Of a stretch of DNA of 64,000 nucleotides, positions 54,712-63,825 are shown in pieces (the stretch's first letter is position 1; each line of letters starts with the position of its first letter). Where the stretch lies: the NCBI RefSeq assembly GCF_011290685.1, contig NZ_JAANYN010000002.1:310001-374000 (forward strand), read 5' to 3'. The stretch is from Cyclobacterium plantarum (GTDB taxonomy: Bacteria; Bacteroidota; Bacteroidia; Cytophagales; Cyclobacteriaceae). The notes below the pieces were generated by a model, which saw only the letters and a program-made list of their open reading frames with translations, made no database searches and was not told the origin of the DNA. Both the position numbers and the translations under genes were made by a program.

Positions 54712-55851
54712 CTAGTAGCTTTCATTATCTTCAAAGACAAAATGCTCAATAAAGGCATTGGCAAAATCGGAGGCCAAAAGGGTTCTGTGCAAACTCTTTC
54801 CAAAGAGAAAATTATAAAAGGGGCGGCTTACATCCTGGGAGTTGGCCAGGATGATAAACGTGAGGTCCAATGCTAGCACCTTTATTAAAAGTGAGGAATA
54901 GCCTCTCCACCAACCGGTATGCCAGATGAACTTTGTATTGTAATAGTCACGCACAAACCATCCCAACCCATAAATAGTGGTGTTGCCCTTGACAGTAGCA
55001 TAGGGAGTAAGTATCTTTTGCCAGGAATCCTCTTGAAGAAGCTTTTGATCGTCAATAGCGATGGAATACTTTGCTAAATCTGCTACTGTACTCATTAAGC
55101 CAGCCGCAGGTCCGAAGTTATAGTTAAATGCTACCGGTATCAGCCTCTTTTTAAACCAGTCATATGGTTTGGCCACTTTATTGGAATAAACAGTCCCTTC
55201 GAATCCCGTTTTACTAAATGCTAAACTGTCATAAAGGCTGGGTGCTGTGTCTGTCATGCCTAAGGGCAGCAGGACTTCGGAGATGAGCAGCTCACCAAAT
55301 GTCTTTCCCGTAGCGGATACATACGCATTACCCAATTCATGGTACCAACTGCCATTGTATTTGAAATCATACCCGGGTTTATATCCGTTGAACATGTTTC
55401 CCCGGGCGGTATGGGTTAGGAGATGCTCAATTTTAATATCATTGCTCAGGCCCCACTTACCGGGAAGCTTGATGTCATGAATTTTTACCGGGTCATCCAG
55501 TTCAATTTTTCCTTCCTCCACCAATTTCATCATCACCAATGCCCCAAAAGTTTTGGTGATAGAGGCAATGTGATAAACTGTATTTTCATCGGGTACTTCT
55601 CCTGACTCCAGGTCTTTGAATCCAAATCCCTGATGCCATCTAAGATCTCCATGATGAACCACACCAACCGAAAACCCTGGAATATGATAGGTTTGTCGTA
55701 GCGTTTCCAGTTTATTTTCAAATCGGGAAAGGTTCTTTTCATTCCATGTAGCTTCGCTTCGATTATCATCGCTAATTACTGATTGAGCAGAAGTGTTAAT
55801 ACCAACGAAGATGTTGGTTAAAGCAAGGAAGTACCAGGTATTTCTATTCAT
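54712..55851 (-). CDS. Serine beta-lactamase-like hydrolase, exported
   Basis: This 379-residue protein has a signal peptide cut near NTSA/Q (about residue 22) and a beta-lactamase/PBP-like domain. The active-site motif is S97-I-T-K100 in IASITKTF. The second motif is not the usual YxN; the corresponding region reads WYHELGNAYVSATG. The third triad region is HTGWWRG near the C-terminus. It is more likely a periplasmic esterase or peptidase of class C type than an antibiotic-resistance enzyme. No BlaR/BlaI operator was seen at its promoter. Confidence 0.88.
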   Translation of the reverse strand: MNRNTWYFLALTNIFVGINTSAQSVISDDNRSEATWNEKNLSRFENKLETLRQTYHIPGFSVGVVHHGDLRWHQGFGFKDLESGEVPDENTVYHIASITKTFGALVMMKLVEEGKIELDDPVKIHDIKLPGKWGLSNDIKIEHLLTHTARGNMFNGYKPGYDFKYNGSWYHELGNAYVSATGKTFGELLISEVLLPLGMTDTAPSLYDSLAFSKTGFEGTVYSNKVAKPYDWFKKRLIPVAFNYNFGPAAGLMSTVADLAKYSIAIDDQKLLQEDSWQKILTPYATVKGNTTIYGLGWFVRDYYNTKFIWHTGWWRGYSSLLIKVLALDLTFIILANSQDVSRPFYNFLFGKSLHRTLLASDFANAFIEHFVFEDNESY

Positions 55852-56303
55852 GATAAATTGAATTTGGTTGACTTTTAGTTGAAAATTGAGAAAGGATACA
55901 TTGACTCTGAGATGAAATGACGAAGGCTGCTATTAAAATAGCGAGCTGATATTACATCTCCTCCAATATGGATCATCCCCAAAATAACGGCAGAAAAGGG
56001 TTTTAGGATGGAAAAAAGCGAGCAAAAAGGTGACATTGATCCTCCGGAATAACAAACAAGTATATACGGCGAGTACATTTCTGTTGCGGTCTTTATTAAA
56101 TTTTTACTTACCGATAACACCTTTAAGCAGACAATTCTATAAAGTTCATCTTTTCCAATGTTACCAACCTCGATATTGCCCTGTAATCTATACACCGAAC
56201 TTGTCTCTAAAAGACTTTGATTCATAAAATTTAGACCCTCAAAAATGTCCCGTGTGCTCCAACAACCAATTTTATCCGATAATTCCTCAAAGCAACATAG
56301 TCA
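55852..56303. other. Intergenic region, no supported gene
   Basis: Open frames here lack any recognisable domain and have overlapping competitors on the other strand. I see no terminator or operator of note. Confidence 0.5.
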
Positions 56304-57491
56304 TCAAAAACGTTGACTAACCAAATTATTTTTTTTACTTTTTGACGACCAGAAATGGGTGCCAAAAAAACCAATACTTAATACCACTAATACACAAGCC
56401 AACAAAAAAAATAGCTGGGAATGGGAAAAGGTATTTAAAAATGGCAACAACACAATGGGCGAAATAAACTGCCCCATAAACCAAAAAGTGGTCAACCGGC
56501 CCATTTCCTTTCCTCTTATTTCAGGCGGGGCCAAATGCATTATCCATACATTGGCATTGGGAATCATGAGTCCCATGCCCAGTCCGGACAATAGCATCCC
56601 TACCATGACCATGGAATAACTGTTGCCCAAGGCAATGCTCGCAAATCCAAAGCCCATCAAAAGGTAACCTATGCCGAAAATCTGTTGAAAGCTCAACTTA
56701 TCTTTTATACTTGAAAAGGAGAATGATGAAATCGCAGAAAACAATGTTGTGGAAGCGATAGCAATTCCAATCAGGGCATTTGTTTCTACGCCAATGGTTT
56801 TCAAATAAAAGGGGATTTGCACGGGAATGATAAAAAACATAATCCACATCAACATCATATTAAAGAACACCAGCCAGATGATCGGAGGAGATTTTATGAC
56901 CACATCCGATCGTTGGGAAAGGATACTTTCTTTGGGTTCTTTCAGATACAAATAGGTTGCCGGTAAAACCATTATGGAAAAAAAATACAATAAAAAGGGT
57001 ATCCGCCAATTAAAATCTGCCAGGAAGCCTCCCAGCGTTACGAATACAATGCCTCCAATGGACATCACCGCAATTTGCAATCCGGCAAATTTTTGTCTTG
57101 ATTTTCCCTGGTAATAATCCGCAACAAGGGTAATAACTATGGTCATGGTAATACCGACACAAATTCCCAGAAGAGCCCTGCCGGCAAGGATGAGGTAGAG
57201 GTTATCGAGCCAATAACCTGAACTTCCGCCAATTGCATAAAAGACAAGCGCTATCCCCAGTAATTTGAGTCTGCCAAAGCGATCTATTACCAGGCCGGCG
57301 ACCACTGCAATGATGGCTATAAAAAGTGCGGGAAAAGATAAGGAAAGCTTTACCAATGCAGGGCCGTTGGACAGTTCAGAAAAGGCTATGGTCATATCGG
57401 GAAGGGAGGCCGAGATGGTGATCATCGACATAATGGTAAGACTGCTTACCAACAACAAGGTTGCTTTTACTTGCCAGCTTTCGGTATTCAT
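56304..57491 (-). CDS. Major facilitator superfamily transporter
   Basis: This 395-residue membrane protein has about 12 hydrophobic segments. The loop between helices 2 and 3 reads VIDRFGRLKLLG, the usual MFS signature. Motifs such as LLGICVGITMTIVITLVADYYQGKSRQ and FMGQFISPIVLLPF suggest a drug/H+ antiporter (DHA1) type, close to the Bcr/EmrB-like groups. It probably exports a small molecule with proton exchange. It lies 81 bases after the sulfotransferase gene, possibly in the same unit. The substrate is unknown. Confidence 0.9.
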   Translation of the reverse strand: MNTESWQVKATLLLVSSLTIMSMITISASLPDMTIAFSELSNGPALVKLSLSFPALFIAIIAVVAGLVIDRFGRLKLLGIALVFYAIGGSSGYWLDNLYLILAGRALLGICVGITMTIVITLVADYYQGKSRQKFAGLQIAVMSIGGIVFVTLGGFLADFNWRIPFLLYFFSIMVLPATYLYLKEPKESILSQRSDVVIKSPPIIWLVFFNMMLMWIMFFIIPVQIPFYLKTIGVETNALIGIAIASTTLFSAISSFSFSSIKDKLSFQQIFGIGYLLMGFGFASIALGNSYSMVMVGMLLSGLGMGLMIPNANVWIMHLAPPEIRGKEMGRLTTFWFMGQFISPIVLLPFLNTFSHSQLFFLLACVLVVLSIGFFGTHFWSSKSKKNNLVSQRF

Positions 57492-57572
57492 AGCGGTGGG
57501 TTTTTGAAATTAATACCCCGTTTGATACTGATCAATAAGGGCATTTTATATTATATAGAGGATTACCAGCGG

Positions 57573-58253
57573 TTAAACCATTTTGCCTTTCATTAATTGA
57601 GGGAGCATTTCCTTGAAATTCTCTTTTTTGTTCAAATGTGGCAATGGTTCGGCCGGCTCCGGGACGCCTAAAAACCTGCAAAGAGGCCCCCAACCGTCGC
57701 GCACATCATATACAAGCAACTTGTCTTTGGGAACGGTGGCCTTTACATTGGCGATATGGTCTTCCCAGGTCTTCCTGGCAAATTCTTTTTCTTCAAACTT
57801 GCCCTGTAATTTGTTCGCAAAAAATATTTTTTTAAAGAATTTAATACATTTGACCACCTTGCGTGCCCTTGCGCTGAAAAGCAATTTGCCCATCATTTTG
57901 ATCTTTTCCGCAGGGGTCTGTGGACCAGCCCGGAAAACAGTACTGTCGACACTCTTATACCAGGCTTCAAAGTCTCTCACCGTAAGGATAACTTTTGCGT
58001 CAGGGTATTTTTTCATATGTTCTTTGTACCAGGGATAGCCTGGAAAATCTACGGTAGCATCATAACCCTGGTAAAGGCTTTCCCAATCAGTATCACCCGT
58101 TTCGGCAAGCGTTTGCCAGTAATGAAGCATATTAGGGTTGACCAGAAGCTCTTTCATATGATAAACATGCTTGAATCCTAGTGACTCCAGGGATCCTTTA
58201 AGGGTAGTGGTACCCGTTCTGGGAAATCCGGCACCTATAATTTTTATCGACAT
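57573..58253 (-). CDS. PAPS-dependent sulfotransferase (Sulfotransfer_4-like)
   Basis: This 226-residue protein has the PAPS-binding loop GAGFPRTGTTTLKGSLESLGF (PRTGTTT at 11-17) and the second phosphate-binding region ILTVRDFEAWYKSVDSTVF. These match Sulfotransfer_4-type enzymes that move sulfate from PAPS to a hydroxyl or amino group in the cytoplasm. It lies 31 bases after the arylsulfotransferase gene, so both are cotranscribed. The acceptor is unknown. Confidence 0.88.
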   Translation of the reverse strand: MSIKIIGAGFPRTGTTTLKGSLESLGFKHVYHMKELLVNPNMLHYWQTLAETGDTDWESLYQGYDATVDFPGYPWYKEHMKKYPDAKVILTVRDFEAWYKSVDSTVFRAGPQTPAEKIKMMGKLLFSARARKVVKCIKFFKKIFFANKLQGKFEEKEFARKTWEDHIANVKATVPKDKLLVYDVRDGWGPLCRFLGVPEPAEPLPHLNKKENFKEMLPQLMKGKMV

Positions 58254-58284
58254 TGTTTGAGGTTTTAAGGTTGGTTATTTTAGG

Positions 58285-59961
58285 TTATTGAATAGAGACA
58301 GAGGCCTGCGTTGGCGGCGGTGGCATTTTAAAAATGGAAGGCTCTGGCTGTGGTGTTACCGGAACCAGTTCCTTGCCATCAAAAGCCTCGAAATCGGATG
58401 GGTATAAAGTGCCTCTGAAAACTCCGTAAATAAAAGGCCCTCCCGGTTGCGCAGGTGAACCATCAGGTAATTTGTAATCGTATTTGTATGGGTTCCAATA
58501 TTCCCAAACGACTTCACCGTTTGCGTCAATTTCGAAAAAGCGCCCCTGCATGCCCTGGGTAATCAGGGTATGACCATTTTTTAATCGATGTGCCCCAGAA
58601 ATAAAGGCTGAATAAAAAGAATACTTGTCCGGAGCTGTATAAGACCAGTCGGGTTCCTCCGGGCCAAAAGCCCCTCCGTTCGTCATCGAATAGTTGCCCA
58701 CGCTATCTTTGGGAATGGCCCATTCGTAAATCGCACTGTAATTACCCACATCGCCAATGGTAACGTTTATTTCAGGCGAGTCCGCCCCTCCAAGGGCAGC
58801 CCACATGTTTGGCAATTTACTTTCAGGGTTTCGGATATCATTATTGAAAACCATCAGCTTCCCTTCACCGGGATAGCCCTTGGGGATCCATTTCACATCA
58901 TGTTGGCCAAATAATCGTTGATTTTCCTCCGTACCCCAACCATAGTTAACTGAATTGCCCCAGCGGTACAGTAAATCTCCGCCATGTCCTGCTTTGCCGC
59001 CTGTACTTCCCCTGGCTTCAGCCGTGGAGGTACTGTGGTCAATCACCAATATTTCGCCGAATCCGGGAACACTTATGACGATTTGATCCAGGTCTGGGTT
59101 ATAAGATATGGCATTGGTATGGGCTATGTCTGATCCCCGGTTGTCTACGGTAGCATTGGAGGTCATCACGCCCATTTGTTTCATATGGTCTACCTGTTCC
59201 TGGGTCATGGGAGGCCCGGCTTCCCCACTTGAAATATTAAGGTTGATCTTTCTGGGATTTTCTGCCACTACCCCGTAGTTGGCCTTTGTATCATCGAAAT
59301 CCTGCACCAAATGGTCTTTCATATGCCATTCCCAGACAACCTTTCCCCCTTCTGGTTTGATAGGTTGAATCTCAATGATTTTATCGAGCCAAATCCCAGC
59401 TTTGGGTAAATGCTGTGGATCTTTACCCATTGCAATCGCTTCCTTGGGGGTCAATGCATCATAGGAAATCGCAAGGATATTCCCGTTTGGCAGTATCTCG
59501 ATATCGTGGTGGATCAATTCCGTCTTACTGTAGTACTTGAAGTTCCAAAGGATAGTGCCATCCCAGTCGTATTCGCGGATACGGCCAGCCTGGCCACCGG
59601 CTGCAAAAGTGGGAAAGTCCTCGTCGCGTTCCAGGCGGATAAAATGCCCATTGGGCTGAAGATAGGAATTCATGGAATTCAGATCGGAGTTCCAGACATG
59701 CACTACCTCCCCTTTCTTGTTCAATAGATAAGTGTAGGTGCTACTGGATGGCTCATAAAGCAAGTATCCGGGAGTGCTCTTTTCAGAGTTGAGGATCAGG
59801 CCCCGTTTGGCGGTTACTCCAGACAAACTTCGGGTATCCTCTGGCTTCCATTGTCGGATTTCGGTAACCTCTGCTACAAGCTCCTGTTTAGGCTTCTGTT
59901 TGCAGGAATCCATGCTCAATATGAGCAGCCCTATTAGAAATAGACTTCTGATTATCATCAT
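58285..59961 (-). CDS. Arylsulfotransferase (ASST-like) lipoprotein
   Basis: This 558-residue protein resembles arylsulfate sulfotransferases, which transfer sulfate between phenols without PAPS. It carries a lipobox ending MDSC (C20). Core blocks include HVWNSDLNSMNSYLQPNGHFIRLERD, ELIHHDIEILPNGNILAISYD and LFGQHDVKWIPKGYPGEGKLMVFNND, with histidines at the expected active-site and propeller positions. It is anchored in the envelope, unlike the soluble periplasmic E. coli form. It heads a unit with the PAPS sulfotransferase. The donor and acceptor are unknown. Confidence 0.87.
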   Translation of the reverse strand: MMIIRSLFLIGLLILSMDSCKQKPKQELVAEVTEIRQWKPEDTRSLSGVTAKRGLILNSEKSTPGYLLYEPSSSTYTYLLNKKGEVVHVWNSDLNSMNSYLQPNGHFIRLERDEDFPTFAAGGQAGRIREYDWDGTILWNFKYYSKTELIHHDIEILPNGNILAISYDALTPKEAIAMGKDPQHLPKAGIWLDKIIEIQPIKPEGGKVVWEWHMKDHLVQDFDDTKANYGVVAENPRKINLNISSGEAGPPMTQEQVDHMKQMGVMTSNATVDNRGSDIAHTNAISYNPDLDQIVISVPGFGEILVIDHSTSTAEARGSTGGKAGHGGDLLYRWGNSVNYGWGTEENQRLFGQHDVKWIPKGYPGEGKLMVFNNDIRNPESKLPNMWAALGGADSPEINVTIGDVGNYSAIYEWAIPKDSVGNYSMTNGGAFGPEEPDWSYTAPDKYSFYSAFISGAHRLKNGHTLITQGMQGRFFEIDANGEVVWEYWNPYKYDYKLPDGSPAQPGGPFIYGVFRGTLYPSDFEAFDGKELVPVTPQPEPSIFKMPPPPTQASVSIQ

Positions 59962-60620
59962 CTTAGTTGGGTATAGTGGGTTTTTGTAAAAGCTGATTTA
60001 TTGATTATCAATTTTCAAATTAATATAAATCTCAATATTCAACTTTTTATAAATCTAAGTTAACAAATAATTTTAATTAAAACTTTTTTATAAAATATTA
60101 TATTTTTAAAAATAATTATAACGAACTTAAATTGTATATTTAGTCAAATAAGTAGAATATTGTATAAAACGTATTGTAGCAGCCATTCAAATCCAGTTAA
60201 AAAACTAAACCTCAAGCGAAGCTCATCTTGTTGGGGTGGCATTTGCTTCTTAAAATTAACGGCTCAGCTTGTGGATCTACAGGTACAATCCATTTCCCGT
60301 AACACTCAGTACATCGACCAGATAGCCATCCCTTAGGAAAAAAATTCCTGTATTATATAAAAAAGGGATGCTAGATGGCTGGACTTTTCTCCCGAATTTT
60401 TCTAAAGCGAGTAGTTGTTAGAAATGCAATAGGCATGAGTTGTATGAAATCCGGTCATTCAAATAGTTTATAAGTATGATTTAAGCCGGGTGCCTGCAGG
60501 TATTTTTAGGAATTGGAAAACGATCCTGTATGTTGATAAAACTGTACGAAAAAGAGAAAACCCCTCTTTTCTGCTTACTCAAAAAGCCTTTTTATTCTAG
60601 AGGTATTTATTGAATTAAAC
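59962..60620. other. AT-rich intergenic region, no gene
   Basis: These 659 bases are very AT-rich between 60000 and 60180. I find no credible gene. A hairpin at 60550-60570 probably belongs to the gene ending at 60621. Confidence 0.6.
60550..60570 (-). terminator. Hairpin terminator after the ChbG/YdjC fusion gene
   Basis: AAAAGAG (60550-60556) pairs with CTCTTTT (60564-60570) around a 7-base loop. On the minus strand it ends in a T-run. It is 50 bases downstream of the gene at 60621. Confidence 0.5.
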
Positions 60621-62474
60621 CTACTCCTCAAGCCCCGGCAATAAATACTCCCATATCAAATTGAGTTCCTCTTGCATATTGGAAATATTGGCAGTGGTTA
60701 CGATCACCGCATTTTTCTCCGGAAGGATCAGGATAAACTGCCCGTCCCTACCGTCTGCCCGGTAGGAGTTGTGCCGGCTTTGCCATAGCTGGTAACCATA
60801 GCCCTGCAACCAATCGGACTCATCGGCATTCATTTTCAGTTCATCTCTATTGGCACCTGCAGGTAATGAAGGCACTTTGGCCACAGTTGCTTCTTCAAAC
60901 CAGGATTCAGCTAAGAGCCGTTTGCCCTTCCATTGACCTTTTTGAAGGTAGAAGAGGCCCAATTTGGCCATATCTTCCGTCTTCACCTTTAGCCCCCAAC
61001 CTCCGATAGCGATGCCCTGTGGACTTTCGTCCCAGGTAGCTCCGGTGATTCCCAGCGGCCTGAAAAGTCTCGGCTGCAGGTAGTCCAGAAGCCGCTCTCC
61101 GGTTACTTTGGTAAGTATGGCAGACAACATGTAGGTTGCCAAGCTGTTATAGACAAATTGGTCCCCCGGCTTGTGTTCCATAGGAAAAGCCAAGAAAGCC
61201 TTTATCCAATCAGAATCATTACCATTTCTTATTACCCCTGTTGGGTCCACATCGTGACCCACGGTCATGGTCAACAAATGCCGGATTTCCAAATCTTCCA
61301 GATTGGAACTCATTTCATTGGGAAGTTTATCCGGAAAAAAAGAAATGACTTTATCGGAAACACTTAACAGTCCCTCCTGAACGGCAAAACCGATGGCGGT
61401 TGCAGTAAAAGTCTTACTCACAGAAAACATGACATGAGGCTTGTTGGCGGCATTTTCCCCAAACCATTGTTCAAAAGCTACTTTCCCATTTCTCAGGATC
61501 ATCAAGCTATGCAGGTCCTGGTTACTTTCTTTAACGGCCTGTATATACTCCCTGATGGCCTCTGGATTGATGTTTTCATTTGCCGGATCAGTTCTTGGCA
61601 GGGATTTGGCTATGGTGCTGAAATTGACAAGTTCAATGTCATTTATTCTAACAGCTTCCTTTACCTTATCACTGGTCCAGGTATTGGTGACACCCTGTCT
61701 GTCCTCGGACACATCCTCATATCCTATATGGCCTATCCCCTGCATTTCCAAATTATCATAGGCAGGATGGTCTACAAACTGATAGGCCTTTCCGGCTTCC
61801 AAATTTTCCAACATGCGGATAAAAGAAGCCTCCTTTTCCTCAGCCGTTCCCTTTGGCCCTTCATAGGTAGCTCGGGAAATATTCAAATCCTGCATGAGCT
61901 CGCTACTGATCAGTAGCAGATCATATTCTGCTGCAAGGCCGGTTACCATTTTGGCCACATCAGGGTGAAATCCAGTAGATCCCATATGGCCGGAAAGGTG
62001 GTTGATCTGAGGAACATGCTTCAGGGCCAACTCAATCTGAGCCCGAAATTCTTGTTCAATATCTTCCAGCTTCCATTGGTTTTCCGTGACAGACTGTCCC
62101 GGATAGTTTTTGTTAGGCCCAATCATTGGGAAAAAATAGCCATTGGCATCCGTGATGCTGGGACAATTCGTCAAAGGCGTCCATTTGACGCCATCCCATT
62201 CACTGGTAATGGCCAGGTGTAGTCCAACCTCCACTCCCGTATTTTCCCTTAGCAGTTGAGCAGCTTCAGGAAACCAGGGAGCAACCGCCATCAGTTCAAT
62301 GGAAGTTTCTATTCCATTGACAAAAGTTTCAATGCTGGCAAGATTGGAGGACCGGGAAGAACCCATGTCATCCCCCCTTACAATCAGCCTTGGACCTGAA
62401 AGTTCCTGGGCCGGGGAAAGGAAAGACAATAGGGAAAAAAATAGAATGGGTAAAGTTATTTTGAAATGGCTCAT
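60621..62474 (-). CDS. Fusion of ChbG/YdjC deacetylase and serine beta-lactamase-like hydrolase
   Basis: This 617-residue exported protein has a signal peptide cut near SPA/Q (about residue 22). The N-terminal ChbG/YdjC-like domain (about 28-300) has RGDDMG with D35-D36, H86 in GLHLAI and H159/H163 in NHLSGHMG, matching carbohydrate deacetylase metal sites. The C-terminal serine hydrolase (about 305-610) has S351-V-S-K354, Y442-N-S in FVYNSLATYM and a late RDG motif. The two catalytic units suggest sequential removal of acyl groups from one molecule. I chose the ATG at 62474 because it begins a normal signal peptide. Confidence 0.88.
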   Translation of the reverse strand: MSHFKITLPILFFSLLSFLSPAQELSGPRLIVRGDDMGSSRSSNLASIETFVNGIETSIELMAVAPWFPEAAQLLRENTGVEVGLHLAITSEWDGVKWTPLTNCPSITDANGYFFPMIGPNKNYPGQSVTENQWKLEDIEQEFRAQIELALKHVPQINHLSGHMGSTGFHPDVAKMVTGLAAEYDLLLISSELMQDLNISRATYEGPKGTAEEKEASFIRMLENLEAGKAYQFVDHPAYDNLEMQGIGHIGYEDVSEDRQGVTNTWTSDKVKEAVRINDIELVNFSTIAKSLPRTDPANENINPEAIREYIQAVKESNQDLHSLMILRNGKVAFEQWFGENAANKPHVMFSVSKTFTATAIGFAVQEGLLSVSDKVISFFPDKLPNEMSSNLEDLEIRHLLTMTVGHDVDPTGVIRNGNDSDWIKAFLAFPMEHKPGDQFVYNSLATYMLSAILTKVTGERLLDYLQPRLFRPLGITGATWDESPQGIAIGGWGLKVKTEDMAKLGLFYLQKGQWKGKRLLAESWFEEATVAKVPSLPAGANRDELKMNADESDWLQGYGYQLWQSRHNSYRADGRDGQFILILPEKNAVIVTTANISNMQEELNLIWEYLLPGLEE

Positions 62475-62771
62475 CGCTGGTGTTTTTGGAAGTAGGAAAA
62501 ATACCAAATTTTTGCTATCATTCTAATGGATTGTAAAAGAATTTCATGCATCTTCCTCTTTCTGAACCTTATTTTAATATTGGGTTTTCAAAACAAAATA
62601 GACAATATGTTTTTTGCAGGTAATTCCTACATGGTTTAGTCTTTTGCTGAAAAAACAAATAAACTTAAAAATCATCAGAAGTAAGACACCAACAACTGAA
62701 GTTGTGCTAACCAATCCATGAAAATAGCGGCAGAAAGATTAATTCCTGCCCCATTCAATAAACTGTATCTT

Positions 62772-63659
62772 TCAAAACCGCTTTATCAATTCGGTTCCCA
62801 CATTACCCAGCCAAATCCTGCCGCCTTCCTGATCCAGATCTGATCTTTGTGTTATGCTAAGTTCGGGACTTGGAAAAGTAAATGAAAATTTCAGATCTCT
62901 ACCTGTGGGAACATTCTCAAAAGGATAGGTAAATTCGAATGTTTTACTTTCCTTTCCTTTGATGACAGACATCCAATCTAAAGACCAGAATTGGCTGGAT
63001 TCTGGTTGCTCATGTTGGATTCTATTTTGCTGGTACTTCATTTGTACCGGGTCAAAAAACTCCAGTCCGTTTGAAAAGTAATGAAACAGACCTTCACCCA
63101 TTTTATGAGGATCTAAAAAGTAATAGTCCTGGTTGTCAAGATTCCTTAGTTTTATTTTAAGTTTTAGCTGATTTCCCTCCCGAATTATGGATTCGGTATC
63201 TATCGAAAGGCCAGCCCTGTACTTATTTTGCTTCTTTAAAGCTGAAATAATTCTGGGGTCGCTTCTGGGGTCTTGAATACTGCTGCCGGCCCCATCCGGG
63301 AAATCGCCAAAGCTGATCCGAAATGCAAAATCACCAAAAACATCGATCAAGCTTTTAATATGAGGCCCAACAGACATCGTCGCCAAATATGGTTCATGGA
63401 TTTTTAGGGGATAAACCTCCGATCCATTTACCACCATGTTGGCACCCTGTAGTTGGCCAAAATCTCCCTCTAATCTATTGTTTTCCTTTAGGTAAACGAC
63501 ATGGGTGGAAAAATCATAATAATCAATATCGGAAAGCTCAAGTACCACATTGCCCTGATTTACCATTTTCAAATCATCAGGGTTGCCCTCTTCTCCATCG
63601 ATGGTACAAGCCGACACTAGGGCCAAAAGTAGGATGATTGTCCAGGTCCTGTTTTTCAT
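62772..63659 (-). CDS. Unknown lipoprotein
   Basis: This 295-residue lipoprotein has a signal ending LVSAC (C18) and no recognisable domain. Its middle has a beta-rich, polar pattern (LKIKLRNLDNQDYYFLDPHKMGEGLFHYFSNGLEF). It is not obviously an enzyme. Location at the cell surface or periplasmic face of the outer membrane is likely from the lipobox. Its relation to the flanking genes is unclear. Confidence 0.7.
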   Translation of the reverse strand: MKNRTWTIILLLALVSACTIDGEEGNPDDLKMVNQGNVVLELSDIDYYDFSTHVVYLKENNRLEGDFGQLQGANMVVNGSEVYPLKIHEPYLATMSVGPHIKSLIDVFGDFAFRISFGDFPDGAGSSIQDPRSDPRIISALKKQNKYRAGLSIDTESIIREGNQLKLKIKLRNLDNQDYYFLDPHKMGEGLFHYFSNGLEFFDPVQMKYQQNRIQHEQPESSQFWSLDWMSVIKGKESKTFEFTYPFENVPTGRDLKFSFTFPSPELSITQRSDLDQEGGRIWLGNVGTELIKRF

Positions 63660-63786
63660 TGTTTTGGAATTTTAAGTAAAATTAGTATTTCCTTTTGATA
63701 CTAAGACGTAATTCCCTTTAAAAATGCTACAAGCATAAGATAAAACATTGAAAACGCTGCCATATGAGTCCTGGGTTAAATTCAAT

Positions 63787-63815
63787 AGCCATCTACGATT
63801 CAATCGTAGATGGCT
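63787..63815 (-). terminator. Perfect 14-base inverted repeat, probable terminator
   Basis: AGCCATCTACGATT (63787-63800) and AATCGTAGATGGCT (63802-63815) form a long perfect hairpin just downstream of the partial gene. The tail on the minus strand is ATTGAATTT, which is weakly T-rich. It may serve both directions. Confidence 0.5.
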
Positions 63816-63825
63816 GTAAATTTTT

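Noticed and set aside
55875-56225. 116-codon minus-strand frame between the serine hydrolase and MFS genes
   Set aside because: No recognisable domain, atypical composition with long uncharged runs, and a competing plus-strand frame in the same bases. I treat the region as non-coding.
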